Assembly (NCBI RefSeq): GCF_020709055.1 | Contig: NZ_JAJFCK010000003.1 | Coordinates: forward strand, 1-64,000 | Direction of reading: 5' to 3' | DNA: 64,000 nucleotides | Source: Ruminococcus callidus | Lineage (GTDB): Bacteria > Bacillota > Clostridia > Oscillospirales > Ruminococcaceae | In this document: positions 26,583 through 36,705 of the stretch, piece after piece | Position numbering within the stretch: position 1 is the stretch's first letter | How the letters are laid out: every line of letters begins with the position of its first letter | Translations under genes and position numbers: made by a program | The notes under the pieces: generated by a model | Told to the model about the DNA's origin: nothing | Seen by the model: only the letters and a program-made list of their open reading frames with translations | The model's database searches: none

Positions 26583-26963
26583 ATGAAGAAAACATCTACA
26601 ATGGCAGTTTCGGCTGCAAACGAAAAGCTTACTAAGACTTGCAAGATGACAAAGAAGACGGTATTGACCATCTTTACCATGGCAATCATGTGCTGTATGT
26701 GCAGCATGACTGCTTTTGCATCCGGTGCAGTTGACAGTTCCTCATTTATTTCGACTGCCGGAACAGTTCTGCGTTCTGTTGTTATCCTGATTGGTGGCGG
26801 TGTTGGTGTCTGGGGCGTAGTTAACTTGCTGGAAGGCTACGGTAACGATAATGCTGGTGCAAAATCGCAGGGCATGAAGCAGCTGATGGCTGGGCTTGGT
26901 TTGATTCTGCTGGGCATTATCCTCGTTCCGGTACTTATCAGCATGATGCAGAGTGCTGTTTAA
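26583..26963 (+). CDS. Maff2-family pilin-like membrane protein with extended signal region
   Basis: A 126-residue protein. The C-terminal 70 residues are the Maff2 family: VWGVVNLLEGYGNDNAGAKSQGMKQLMAGLGLI between two membrane segments, resembling small VirB2-like pilin subunits. An N-terminal basic region and a hydrophobic segment ending TAFASG look like a signal peptide, which the 71-residue ICE2 homologue lacks. About 155 AT-rich bases before the gene contain no other feature. Confidence 0.8.
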   Translation: MKKTSTMAVSAANEKLTKTCKMTKKTVLTIFTMAIMCCMCSMTAFASGAVDSSSFISTAGTVLRSVVILIGGGVGVWGVVNLLEGYGNDNAGAKSQGMKQLMAGLGLILLGIILVPVLISMMQSAV

Positions 26964-27004
26964 TCGTCTGTTACGGTAACAATCTCCTATATTTTTTACT
27001 ACGG

Positions 27005-27035
27005 ATGACTTGTGGACAGTTTGTCCGCAGGTCAT
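27005..27035 (+). promoter_or_regulatory. Inverted repeat with TGTGGACA/TGTCC core before the VirB6-like gene
   Basis: ATGACTTGTGGACA (27005-27018) and TGTCCGCAGGTCAT (27022-27035) are inverted copies with two wobble positions around a GTT loop. There is no T-run, so it is not a normal terminator. The GGACAG/TGTCC core recurs at 41422-41436. Confidence 0.5.
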
Positions 27036-27066
27036 TCCTATAGTATACAGAAAGGACGGTGAAGTA

Positions 27067-28002
27067 ATGGGCGTTATACAAGACTTTGTGGATGGTCTGC
27101 AAACGTGGATTGAAAACTTGTTTAAAGACGGTATCAAATCTCAATTTTCCAGCATTGGTGATTTGATAAAGACATCCTTTGACCCCAACAACTCTGATAC
27201 AGGCGTTTCCGGTTTGGTTTCAAACTTCTTGACCACGCATCCTGCAAATTTTACAGGTGCAAGCGGAAGCAGCGGTACGACAATATGGCAAACCATTGAA
27301 ACGCTCTGTAATAATGCAGTAGTTCCCATAGCAGGTATCATTTTTGCCATTTTAATGATAAATGACCTCATACAAATGGTGCTTCGTGGGAATAACTTCA
27401 AGGACTTTGATGATTCAATATTCGTCAAATGGATTATAAAAACGCTATGTGGCACGATTTTAATATCGAATGTCTATTACATTGCTTCTGCCCTATTCGG
27501 GTTTGGCGTTTCGGCAACCTCAGCAGCAATGACAACTTTATTTAATACCAGTGTGACAGATGTGTCACTGAATAAGAATGCATTGGACGGTCTTAGCATA
27601 GGAGAATTGATTTCAACATGGCTTATCTCCATTATAGTGTACCTTGGTGTCATAATTATGATAGTGGCTATTGTTATCGTACTGGCTTCTAGAATAATTG
27701 AAGTTTTTATGTACTTAGGTATTTCTCCGATTCCAGTTGCAACATTGGTAGACGGCGGTGAATTTGGTTCTGTCGGCAAGAATTGGATTAAGCAATTGAT
27801 AGCTCTTTCATTTCAGGGCTTTTTCATTATTGTAGCGATTGGCATTTTTAAAACGTTATTTAACAATGCGATTTCTACAATAAATAGTGGCTCTGGAAGC
27901 GTTACTATGCAGATGGTATTTCTATTAGGTTATACTTGTGCGTTGGTATTTACAGTTCTTCGTACAGGAGCAATTTCTAAATCTGCGTTTAACGCACACT
28001 AA
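27067..28002 (+). CDS. VirB6/TrbL-like conjugation membrane protein
   Basis: A 311-residue polytopic protein with about six membrane segments after residue 80, following an amphipathic N-terminus (MGVIQDFVDGLQTWIENLFKDGI). The layout IPIPVATL near a membrane loop, then GSVGKNWIKQLIALSFQGFFIIV, is conserved in the ICE2 homologue at 59575 (TSLAPIPFATV...QNYFRSLFAVGFQGLLIL). It should form part of the inner-membrane transfer channel. The ATG at 27067 has AAAGGACGGTG upstream. Confidence 0.83.
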   Translation: MGVIQDFVDGLQTWIENLFKDGIKSQFSSIGDLIKTSFDPNNSDTGVSGLVSNFLTTHPANFTGASGSSGTTIWQTIETLCNNAVVPIAGIIFAILMINDLIQMVLRGNNFKDFDDSIFVKWIIKTLCGTILISNVYYIASALFGFGVSATSAAMTTLFNTSVTDVSLNKNALDGLSIGELISTWLISIIVYLGVIIMIVAIVIVLASRIIEVFMYLGISPIPVATLVDGGEFGSVGKNWIKQLIALSFQGFFIIVAIGIFKTLFNNAISTINSGSGSVTMQMVFLLGYTCALVFTVLRTGAISKSAFNAH

Positions 28003-28015
28003 TGGGAGGTATACA

Positions 28016-28405
28016 ATGGGAGCAAAGTCTTCACATTTTGTCAAAGTACCAAAAGACTTAAATGATATAAAGCAAAAATTCATGTTTGGCTTAACCAAAA
28101 GGCAGTGTGTATGCTTTGGAATAGGAATAGCTCTTGGATTTCCTGTGTTTTTCCTGACACGAGGTGTGCTTGGTCTTACTGGCGGAATTATTGCTATGGG
28201 TTGCGTTGCAGCCCCTGCAATTGTCTGCGGAATCTACAAGAAGAACGGACTGTTTTTTGATGCGATTTTTAAGAACATGATACGATACTTCAAAAAAAAG
28301 CACAAACGTATTTATCGTAGTACGGATGTCTTATCTTGTATCGAACTACAATTGGAATCAACTAGGCTGAAACGGATTTTGAAAAAAGCGAACGGAGGTA
28401 AATAG
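28016..28405 (+). CDS. PrgI-family membrane protein (VirB3-like)
   Basis: A 129-residue protein with the PrgI start VPKDLNDIKQKFMFGLTKRQCVCFGIGIALGFPVFF and two membrane segments, then a cytoplasmic IYKKNGLFFDAIFKNMIRYF. PrgI proteins sit directly upstream of the VirB4 ATPase, as here, and are regarded as VirB3 counterparts. GGGAGGT precedes the ATG by 6 bases. Confidence 0.85.
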   Translation: MGAKSSHFVKVPKDLNDIKQKFMFGLTKRQCVCFGIGIALGFPVFFLTRGVLGLTGGIIAMGCVAAPAIVCGIYKKNGLFFDAIFKNMIRYFKKKHKRIYRSTDVLSCIELQLESTRLKRILKKANGGK

Positions 28406-28406
28406 C

Positions 28407-31043
28407 TTGTTTGGAAAGAAAACTGATAAGAAAAAGAAAGTAAAAAACAGCACAAAAACCGCTGCAACCATCGCATCTCAAAAGCCAATCTCTCAGCTGA
28501 CAAAAGAAGATAAAGATGTGATGCAGCAGCGTATCACAGAAATTCATAAATTCAACAAAGACAGTTCTACTGTGCAAAATTCGATTGCATACAATAGAAT
28601 GTATGAAGATGGTGTTTGTCAGGTGACGGAAAACACGTTCTCAAAAACCATCCAGTTTTACGATGTAAGCTATCGTCTAGCAGAATTTGAAGAACAGAAC
28701 AATATTTTTTCAAAATACTGCGACCTTATCAATTTTTTTGATAACACAATCAAATTTCAGTTGACATTTGAAAATCAAAATCGCAGTCAAGATAAACTTG
28801 TCAGTGAAATCCAGATTGAAAAGCAGGACGATGATTTTAATGACATTCGAGAAGAATACTCTCAGATGATTGTTAGCAAACTTAAATCCGGAAATAATGG
28901 TCAATCTACAAGGAAATTTCTTACGTTTACGATTGAAGCACCATCTTATCGTGTAGCTAAAAGTAAGCTTATGAATATCCAGATAGAAGTCATTAAAATG
29001 TTCAAAAATATTGGTGTGGATGCCAAAGCTCTAAACGGAACAGAAAGACTAGAAACCTTGTATTATTCTTTGAATCCGTTTAAAAATAGTCCATTTATTT
29101 TTGACTGGAAAGAAATGCTCCGATATGGAATGGACACTAAAGATTTTATCGCTCCATCTTCATTCAAGTTCAATAAGATGAATTTTGAGATTGGAAGTGC
29201 CTACGGTGCGATTTCGACTATGGACATTCTTGCCGGAGAATTACCAGATACAATTCTGAATGACTTTTTGGAAATGCAGCATTTGTTCTGTGTGAATATC
29301 CATGTAACACCGCTTGACCAGATTGATGCGTTAAAATTCGTTAAACTTAAACTTTCAGACGTTGAAAAAATGAAGATTGACGAACAGAAAAAAGCTTCTC
29401 AGTCTGGTTATGACCCCAATATTCTTCCTCCGTCCATCAAGATGTATATCGAGGAATTGGAAACACTTCTGGATGACCTGAACAGTAAGAACGAAAGACT
29501 GTTTCATATCACAATTTTGATAAGGAATTATGCAAAAACAAAAAAAGAATTGAAGTTACAGTTGGAACTTCTAAAACGTTTGTGTCAAAAGAATAACTGC
29601 ATGCTTCGCAGCAGCGATTATCTGCAAGAAGATTACTTAAATTGTTCTCTTCCGTTGGGATACAATGTGCTTCAAACGTCGAGAGCAATGCACACTACTG
29701 GTATTGCAGTCTTTGTACCATTTAACACACAAGAGCTGTTTCAGACAGATGGTACATATTACGGATTAAATACCGTATCCGGAAATATGATTATGGCAAA
29801 TCGTTCTCACTTGAAAAATCCCAACGGTTTGATTCTGGGTACACCGGGTTCTGGTAAATCATTCTCTGTAAAGCGAGAGATTCTGGATAGCTTTTTGAAA
29901 ACGACAGATGACATTATCATTTGTGACCCAGAAGGAGAATATTTCCCTTTGGTTCAGCATTTGCACGGACAGCTAGTGAAAATCTCCTCAAAGAGTGAAG
30001 ATTATATCAATCCAATGGACATCAATTTAGACAGTGCTGATGATGATAATCCGATTGCAACAAAATCAAACTTTATTATTTCTCTTTGTGAAATCATTGT
30101 AGGTGGTAGATATGGCATTTCTGCCGAAGAACGCTCTATCATTGATGATTGTGTTCGTAAAATCTATACTAATTTCTTTGATAATAATCCTTCCAAAGAA
30201 ACTATGCCTATTTTAAGTGATTTATACAAAGAGCTAAAGAGCCGTGGCGATATTGCATTGCGTATTTCTAACTCATTGATGATGTATGTAAACGGTTCTC
30301 AAAATTTGTTTAATCATCGCACAAACATCGACCTTAACAATCGAATTGTTTGTTTTGATATTAAGGAGCTTGGCAATCAGTTGAAGAAAGTTGGAATGCT
30401 GATTGTACAAGATACGGTATGGAATAGAGTAACACAAAACCGTGCAGAGCGAAAAGTTACCCGATACTACATTGACGAATTTCACTTACTGCTAAAAGAA
30501 CAGCAGACAGCACAGTATTCCGCAGAAATCTGGAAAAGATTCCGTAAATGGGGCGGTGTTCCAACAGGAATCACGCAAAATGTCAAGGATTTGCTTTCTT
30601 CTAGTGAAGTAGAAAATATCTTTGACAACTCCGACTTCGTGTATATGCTGAATCAAGCTGCTGGTGACAGGGATATACTTTCTGAAAAGCTGCATATTTC
30701 TGCACAGCAAATGGAATGTGTTACAAATAGTGGACAAGGTGAAGGATTGATTAAGTATGGCGGTATTGTATTGCCATTTACAGATACATTCCCTACAAAT
30801 ACGACCATGTATCGTTTGATGACTACGAAACCGGAAGAACAGCAGCTCTCAAATTCGGATAATAATGAGGATGTTCATCAGCTTATGCAGAGAAAATACA
30901 GTAGTATGTCCGATGAACAGAAAAAAACGTTCCTGAGCAGTGTAGACAGTGGAAAAACAATAAATGGGTTTACTGCTGTAGATGTTCTCTTGTATCATTG
31001 TATTCTGGAAGAGGAAGCGGAAAATAACCACTCCTCTCAGTAA
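28407..31043 (+). CDS. VirB4/ConE-type conjugation ATPase
   Basis: An 878-residue motor ATPase of the transfer channel. Walker A is GTPGSGKSFSVKRE (about residues 480-493) and Walker B RYYIDEFHLLL (about 687-697), followed by WGGVPTGITQNVKDLL. The N-terminal half contains the family segment KMKIDEQKKASQSGYDPNILPPS, also present in ICE2. The start is a TTG at 28407 with GGAGG 7 bases upstream; no in-frame ATG is better placed. Confidence 0.93.
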   Translation: MFGKKTDKKKKVKNSTKTAATIASQKPISQLTKEDKDVMQQRITEIHKFNKDSSTVQNSIAYNRMYEDGVCQVTENTFSKTIQFYDVSYRLAEFEEQNNIFSKYCDLINFFDNTIKFQLTFENQNRSQDKLVSEIQIEKQDDDFNDIREEYSQMIVSKLKSGNNGQSTRKFLTFTIEAPSYRVAKSKLMNIQIEVIKMFKNIGVDAKALNGTERLETLYYSLNPFKNSPFIFDWKEMLRYGMDTKDFIAPSSFKFNKMNFEIGSAYGAISTMDILAGELPDTILNDFLEMQHLFCVNIHVTPLDQIDALKFVKLKLSDVEKMKIDEQKKASQSGYDPNILPPSIKMYIEELETLLDDLNSKNERLFHITILIRNYAKTKKELKLQLELLKRLCQKNNCMLRSSDYLQEDYLNCSLPLGYNVLQTSRAMHTTGIAVFVPFNTQELFQTDGTYYGLNTVSGNMIMANRSHLKNPNGLILGTPGSGKSFSVKREILDSFLKTTDDIIICDPEGEYFPLVQHLHGQLVKISSKSEDYINPMDINLDSADDDNPIATKSNFIISLCEIIVGGRYGISAEERSIIDDCVRKIYTNFFDNNPSKETMPILSDLYKELKSRGDIALRISNSLMMYVNGSQNLFNHRTNIDLNNRIVCFDIKELGNQLKKVGMLIVQDTVWNRVTQNRAERKVTRYYIDEFHLLLKEQQTAQYSAEIWKRFRKWGGVPTGITQNVKDLLSSSEVENIFDNSDFVYMLNQAAGDRDILSEKLHISAQQMECVTNSGQGEGLIKYGGIVLPFTDTFPTNTTMYRLMTTKPEEQQLSNSDNNEDVHQLMQRKYSSMSDEQKKTFLSSVDSGKTINGFTAVDVLLYHCILEEEAENNHSSQ

Positions 31044-31058
31044 TTGGAGGTGGCATAA

Positions 31059-34000
31059 TTGGATTCAAAAGAGAATCGTTCCAAATTTCAAGATAAAAGT
31101 TTAAAAGCTCTTAGTGAACAGCAATCTGGATTGGAACAATTCAGTAAGAAAGAAGTTCAAGCAAAAGAAGCACATTCCAGAGAACAAGCACCTAGTGAAA
31201 AGTTGCAAACTAATTCTCAAATCAAGGAAGAGAAGCCTTTTGAACCTGTATTTACTCCTCCAAAGAAGAAACTTACTGAATCTACTGAATCAGAAAGCGA
31301 AATCATGCCGGAATCCCCTTCATCAGATGTGTCTGAATCTTCTCCAATGGAAAATCAATCAATTGAGCAGCATTCAGAATCACAAAAATTTGAGCCAGAA
31401 GATAGAAGCTTTCATCGTACCTATGATGAACCAGTAGATTCTACTAATTCTGTAAATGAACATTCCTATCATTCTACATCCAAACATGATACATCAGTCA
31501 GTACAGATACAACTGATTCAAAATATTTTCGACAAGAGCAGTCTGCATCATCGCTGAGAAATCATGATGAGAGTACAAGATTTGAGAGTAAACCTGTCAC
31601 TGAGCAATCTGGTTTTCAAAATGCAAAGCACTTCTCTGAAACCAAAGTTACTCCTGCACATACTGAGCAATCACGAGCTGGGTACATGGGGCGTTATACG
31701 ATGCCAAGAAGAAATCAAACCAGCTTTACTACTCGTCCAACCGTGGGGCAACAGCATAGTTCAAGCAGTAATACAAGGTCTACGTCTGCATCTTCTTTTT
31801 CAGCCAGAACTTCATCTAGCTATGATTCAAAAGCTGTTTCACGTCAAAGTACAAGAGATAAAAATAACGGTTATCGCAATCTATATTCACATTCTATTGC
31901 AGGAAAACTAGACAAGCAGCAACTGAAACTGCAAAGATATAGTGGCAAAGAGAAACAGCTACAATTGAATTTTACAAGACAAGAGAATCCAGAAGGACGA
32001 TTACATACAACAGCAAGCATTACATGGGGCGATAAGAGCGAAAAGTACGAGAACAAGGGCATTATGCACCGTATTGCTAGTCAAAAGTATCGCTTTACTG
32101 GAGATGTTCCAAAGCTGCATAACATACACCCTGTTAGTTTTCAGGGTAAAACAGTAAAGGCAGCTGCTATTGCTGGTTCGGCTGTTCTAAAAGGTACACT
32201 TACAGCAGCAGTATCCCTAGAATCTGTTGGTATGAAATTATCAGAGAGTTACCGCAGAAAAGACCTTGAAAAACAAGAACATATTCTGGGTAAAGATAAT
32301 CGGTATGAAAATAGTGGTGTTTTACACAGAAGTATAAATTTTGTACATCGCAAAGTGGGTAATGATGTTTCTGTAGGTGCATCATTAAGCCACTATCAGC
32401 CGGAATCTATTAAGGGAAAAACCGCAAAAGTAGCTGCGTTGACAGGTTACAAACTAGCGAAAGCTGCATTTTATGTTGGACTTTCCGCAGAAACAAAACT
32501 TACTGGTGGAAATGAGCAATTTCAGTTCCGAATGACACGTCAGCAAGGTGATGATGGGAAATTTCATACGAAAGTCAACATTGTTCGTGGTGAAAAGCAG
32601 TATAAGCTGAAAAACAAGGGTGTATTGCATCGCTTAGTAAATCAGCGGCATCGTTTCACCGGAGATGTTCCATCTTGGAATAAAAAAATCAATACTTCCT
32701 TAGATAAGTGGCAGCCTAAAACCATGAAGGGCATAACAGCTAAAAGTCTTGTGAAGATTGGAAAGGTTACTGTTCAAAAAACTGGAAGTGCAGTTGTAAA
32801 GACTGGATTGACCGCAGAATCTGGGATTCTTGCTCTTGGTGATGCTGCTAAAAATAAGGCATTGCTTGCAGCTAAGCAAAATGCATATAAATACCGCAAT
32901 GAAGCACAAGATGATGTTCATAGAGGTGCTTTTGCAGCTTCAAAAATTGCTATTGATGCTGGATTGGGCTTGCGAAATCATTTCAAGGAAAAGAAGCAGC
33001 ACAAACTACACAAAGCAAGATACCGTTTACAAAAGTATAGTGCAACTGAATTAAAATTGCAAAAGCAGCCTGTTTTGAAGCAAAACAAGCGTGATATAAA
33101 GGCGAAAAAAACTCTCCAAAAAATAAACAAGTTGTCCTATCAGCAAAAAATGAAAAAATTGAAAGGACAAGCTGTTATATACAAGGGTAGCAAAAGCAAT
33201 GAAGCAATTCAACGTATCCAAAAGCGAAAAAAAATCCAATACAAAGAGCAAAAACAAAAGTATAAGCTTGAAGGAAAAGTTCTGAAAAATCATAGAAAGC
33301 AAGAAAAACTTGAATTGAAATTTTCAAAGAAAAAGCTGAAAAATCTCAAATCAATTTCAAGACTTTCTACACCAATGGCATTGATACTTCGACCAGAAAG
33401 ATATACCATGCGACGTATTGGTGCTTCTGCGTATCAAAAAGCAATTAACGCTGATTCTACCAACGATTTTATTAAAGTCGTAGATGCTGGAAAAAAAGGA
33501 CTTGTGGATAAAGCTGCTAAGCAACTAAAACCCTCTAAGCTGATTGATAAAAAGCAAAAAAAGAACAGCAAATTGCAAGAAAAGCGTACAAAGAAAAAAA
33601 GTAAGCTGAAAAAGCAAGAGAGTCGGTTAAAAAACAAGCAAAGGTCTAACACCACTAAAAAACAAGGAAAAAAAGCAAAGCAGTCCATAGGAAAAAAGCT
33701 GAAACAATTTGTAAAGAATGTTTATGAAAAAGAAGCCAAATGGTTTCTCGCTTCACTTCTATTTCCCCTTATGGTAATTGTTCTGACGATTACGCTGATT
33801 CTCACTATCTTTACTTCGATGTTTACGCAGAGTGGTTTTACCCTTGGTACGTATACAGCACAAGACCAGACGTTATCAGATGCAGAAGAATACTATACAA
33901 AATTGGCTTCTGACTTAAACAGAGAAGCGTGTAAATTGGCACAGTCAGAGCTTCCGTGGAATTGGCGAAATATCCTGCTTTCATTAAGCGGTGAAAGTCT

Positions 34001-35534
34001 CCTTAACATTAGAAATTTGAAAGATGACCCTACAGAATGGTATTGTGGACGAAGCTCCGAATTTGATTATGACCCAGTATGGGATTTTGACCCGTGGCAA
34101 TTATGGAGTTTCCTTTGTGCTTATAATTACGATTTTTCCACTGATTCTAACGGAAGTAATGACATTAAGTTCTGGAAATTCAATGGCAAAATGGAAGACT
34201 TGCTTGATGAGATATTTGAAGAGGAGTACGAATTTGTATACCGTTATGATAATGGTTCTCGCTGGGAAGAACGCTGGGACTATGCCTTTGCTACATCAAG
34301 CGGTTCAAGATTTAGATGTATCCAAAACAACCTTGGATGGGATGATAAGCATAATGTAATAGGAACAATAGAAGTCGGTTCTGCAAGTGGAGATTTATCA
34401 AATTTTGTTCGTAAAAAGGTTGATTCCTCTACAGGAAGAGTGACTTATTTGATATGTTACAGTTTATCTAATCTTGAAATCCTTAATGCAAATGATGAGT
34501 ATTCCGCAACAGGCTGGTATGTCATGGATGAGGGTGCAACTGTAGTTGCTCCTTGTGGGAACAGATATGACGGTATGTACGAATGGAATAACTATAAAGG
34601 CTGGGGTTACTATGATGTAACAGGTACGTGGCAAAATCGTGATGAAGGTTGGTTTAGTTGGTACATGCCCGGAACAGATGTTAAATTAAAAAACACACCA
34701 ATTGCTAGTATTGCACCGACAGATGGTACAAAAATGGGATTTAATATGAGCCAAGAAGGTTTGTATACATTCTATCAAAAGTACGAATGGGTAACAGATT
34801 GCAGATTATATTGCAATATTAAGCAGAAAAAATCATTTGAGCAGATTCTTCTTGATAGATTGGGAAGTTTGAGCTATAGTGACCAGCGATTGCAATACTA
34901 TAATCTCCTTGTTGGCAAGGATACCGATACAGAGCCACTATACGGAAATCACCAAACCTACAAGAACATCTTTAACGGTGAAACTTTCAAGTCTTATATG
35001 CATGATGGTAACATTCTAAACTGGTATGGCTATGATATGCAAGGATGGTTTGTTCAGCATTGTGAGATTGCTAAATATGAATATACTGACTATTCAGAAG
35101 GAGGTATTCCACCAACATATAAAGGTATTCATCGAGGAATAGATGTGTCTTATCCGTCAAATGCAGATATTTATTCTCCAATAGAGGGCTGTAAAATTGA
35201 TTCCTACAATTCAAGTGAACATGTCGTCATTCTGTTGAAAAAAAGTCTGAATTATTGGTATGACGGAAAAGCAGGAAACGGTAAAAATCGAGATACAAAA
35301 ATCTATATTACAAATGTCACTTTGAAGAGTGGGTACTCGGAAGGTAGTGTTTTAAAAGCAGGAGAAGCTTTTGCTACGACAACAGGTGATAGAAAGTGTA
35401 TGCGTGGTGTGGAACATGGTATAAGAGATACAATACAAAGTGGTTTGCCTTACGATTATGTTCATGTAGCTGCATATATTGACACAGATGGTTATGGGTG
35501 GAATTATGTTGACCCTATTCTATTATTCTATTAA
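31059..35534 (+). CDS. Very large transfer protein with M23-like C-terminus (CD1108-like position)
   Basis: A 1491-residue protein. Residues 1-270 are Ser/Glu/Gln-rich and probably disordered. Residues about 300-570 contain three copies of a unit with NKG-[IV][ML]HR...RFTGDVP...GKT-[AV]K-[AV]. Residues 640-890 are Lys-rich coiled-coil. One membrane segment (about 895-923) follows. The C-terminal ~560 residues are extracellular, ending in a lysostaphin-like stretch YKGIHRGIDVSYPSNADIYSPIEG, with the H-x3-D of M23 peptidases; the second HxH is degenerate (YVHVAAYI). The position after VirB4 is that of the wall hydrolase of related elements. The start is a TTG at 31059 behind GGAGGTGG. Peptidoglycan activity is inferred. 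Confidence 0.8.
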   Translation: MDSKENRSKFQDKSLKALSEQQSGLEQFSKKEVQAKEAHSREQAPSEKLQTNSQIKEEKPFEPVFTPPKKKLTESTESESEIMPESPSSDVSESSPMENQSIEQHSESQKFEPEDRSFHRTYDEPVDSTNSVNEHSYHSTSKHDTSVSTDTTDSKYFRQEQSASSLRNHDESTRFESKPVTEQSGFQNAKHFSETKVTPAHTEQSRAGYMGRYTMPRRNQTSFTTRPTVGQQHSSSSNTRSTSASSFSARTSSSYDSKAVSRQSTRDKNNGYRNLYSHSIAGKLDKQQLKLQRYSGKEKQLQLNFTRQENPEGRLHTTASITWGDKSEKYENKGIMHRIASQKYRFTGDVPKLHNIHPVSFQGKTVKAAAIAGSAVLKGTLTAAVSLESVGMKLSESYRRKDLEKQEHILGKDNRYENSGVLHRSINFVHRKVGNDVSVGASLSHYQPESIKGKTAKVAALTGYKLAKAAFYVGLSAETKLTGGNEQFQFRMTRQQGDDGKFHTKVNIVRGEKQYKLKNKGVLHRLVNQRHRFTGDVPSWNKKINTSLDKWQPKTMKGITAKSLVKIGKVTVQKTGSAVVKTGLTAESGILALGDAAKNKALLAAKQNAYKYRNEAQDDVHRGAFAASKIAIDAGLGLRNHFKEKKQHKLHKARYRLQKYSATELKLQKQPVLKQNKRDIKAKKTLQKINKLSYQQKMKKLKGQAVIYKGSKSNEAIQRIQKRKKIQYKEQKQKYKLEGKVLKNHRKQEKLELKFSKKKLKNLKSISRLSTPMALILRPERYTMRRIGASAYQKAINADSTNDFIKVVDAGKKGLVDKAAKQLKPSKLIDKKQKKNSKLQEKRTKKKSKLKKQESRLKNKQRSNTTKKQGKKAKQSIGKKLKQFVKNVYEKEAKWFLASLLFPLMVIVLTITLILTIFTSMFTQSGFTLGTYTAQDQTLSDAEEYYTKLASDLNREACKLAQSELPWNWRNILLSLSGESLLNIRNLKDDPTEWYCGRSSEFDYDPVWDFDPWQLWSFLCAYNYDFSTDSNGSNDIKFWKFNGKMEDLLDEIFEEEYEFVYRYDNGSRWEERWDYAFATSSGSRFRCIQNNLGWDDKHNVIGTIEVGSASGDLSNFVRKKVDSSTGRVTYLICYSLSNLEILNANDEYSATGWYVMDEGATVVAPCGNRYDGMYEWNNYKGWGYYDVTGTWQNRDEGWFSWYMPGTDVKLKNTPIASIAPTDGTKMGFNMSQEGLYTFYQKYEWVTDCRLYCNIKQKKSFEQILLDRLGSLSYSDQRLQYYNLLVGKDTDTEPLYGNHQTYKNIFNGETFKSYMHDGNILNWYGYDMQGWFVQHCEIAKYEYTDYSEGGIPPTYKGIHRGIDVSYPSNADIYSPIEGCKIDSYNSSEHVVILLKKSLNYWYDGKAGNGKNRDTKIYITNVTLKSGYSEGSVLKAGEAFATTTGDRKCMRGVEHGIRDTIQSGLPYDYVHVAAYIDTDGYGWNYVDPILLFY

Positions 35535-35549
35535 AATCAGGAGGTTACT

Positions 35550-35873
35550 ATGGTATCAAATGAAACCAGATTGGAAACGCTCAAAAAACAGATTGCCAAA
35601 CGTGAAACTTTGATTAAAAGTGAAAGTGAGAAGCTGAAGAACGACAAAAAGAAGTTGGAACAGCTTGAAACGGCTGTCATGTCGGAATACATGACAAAGG
35701 AAGGCATTTCTTTTGATGAGAATTTCAAAAAGCAGCTGAGCTTAGCGAAAAAAATCATGGCAAGCAAAACAACAGAACAAGATATTGCAGATTTTTTTGC
35801 TTTATCAGAAGACGCTGTATCAGCTGAAACCAAGGAAAGCACAATGAAGACGGAGGGTAATCACCATGTTTAA
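35550..35873 (+). CDS. DUF4315-like coiled-coil protein
   Basis: A 107-residue protein, mostly one helix with heptads ([36 protein letters not shown]), then a shorter acidic part. The size, the coiled coil and the position between the M23-like and DUF4366 genes match DUF4315 proteins of related elements. Function unknown. Its end overlaps the next start by 8 bases. Confidence 0.7.
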   Translation: MVSNETRLETLKKQIAKRETLIKSESEKLKNDKKKLEQLETAVMSEYMTKEGISFDENFKKQLSLAKKIMASKTTEQDIADFFALSEDAVSAETKESTMKTEGNHHV

Positions 35874-36705
35874 ATGGAAAAAAATCATAGGAACTTTGAT
35901 GGCAGGAAGCATGATTCTGGGTGGTGCAATGTCTGTTACAGCATCCGCAGAGGATGGGCTGGGTTTTGAAGACAATGCAGCTAACCAGAATGTTCAGGAA
36001 GCTGTAGAGCCGGAAGTTGAACAGGAAACATTGCCAGTGGTACAGGATGATAATTCAGAACAAACGACAGAGCATACTGTAGACATTGCTAACTTTTTCC
36101 GAAACAAGACCAGTGAAACTACTACAACAGATGTTAGCGAAATTGACTACTACGGTGACGATTATTACGATACTGACGGAAATGCAACCCTTATCAAACA
36201 GGAAAAAATCATTTATGACAGCGAAGAAATGCAGTTTATTGCTGTAACGACTAAGGACGGCAGCGTGTTCTATGTGTTGATTAACTACTCAGCTGAGGGC
36301 AATGAGGATAATGTTTATTTCCTGAATAAGGTTGATGACTATGATTTATATGCATTACTTTATCAAGACGATGAAGACAGTCAGAATACTAATCCGGATT
36401 CCGCTGCTGCTGAAGCAGCAAACAATGCCAACAAAGCAAATGGCAATAAAGGAAAGAATAATGTAAATGAAGCAACAACTACTACGGATTCAGCTGTACA
36501 GCAGACATCCTCTAAAAATCAGTCAAATGGTTCAAAAACGCTTATGATTACTGGTGTAGGTGTTGCTGTACTTGCAGCTGCTGGATTCATTTTCTATAAG
36601 ATGAAAAATGGAAAGTCTAAAAAGAAATCAAATTCAGATGATTTTGATGGATTTGAAGATGATTTTGACGATATTACAACAGAGAGTGAGGACGAAGAAT
36701 CGTGA
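35866..36705 (+). CDS. DUF4366 (CD1107-like) surface protein
   Basis: A 279-residue protein with a signal peptide (residues 1-28, ending SVTASAEDG), an acidic extracellular part with [47 protein letters not shown], and a C-terminal membrane segment (about 226-244) followed by a basic then very acidic cytoplasmic tail. This is the DUF4366 arrangement. It is probably a surface component of the conjugation machinery; its exact role is unknown. It overlaps the topoisomerase start as GTGA. Confidence 0.8.
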   Translation: MFKWKKIIGTLMAGSMILGGAMSVTASAEDGLGFEDNAANQNVQEAVEPEVEQETLPVVQDDNSEQTTEHTVDIANFFRNKTSETTTTDVSEIDYYGDDYYDTDGNATLIKQEKIIYDSEEMQFIAVTTKDGSVFYVLINYSAEGNEDNVYFLNKVDDYDLYALLYQDDEDSQNTNPDSAAAEAANNANKANGNKGKNNVNEATTTTDSAVQQTSSKNQSNGSKTLMITGVGVAVLAAAGFIFYKMKNGKSKKKSNSDDFDGFEDDFDDITTESEDEES

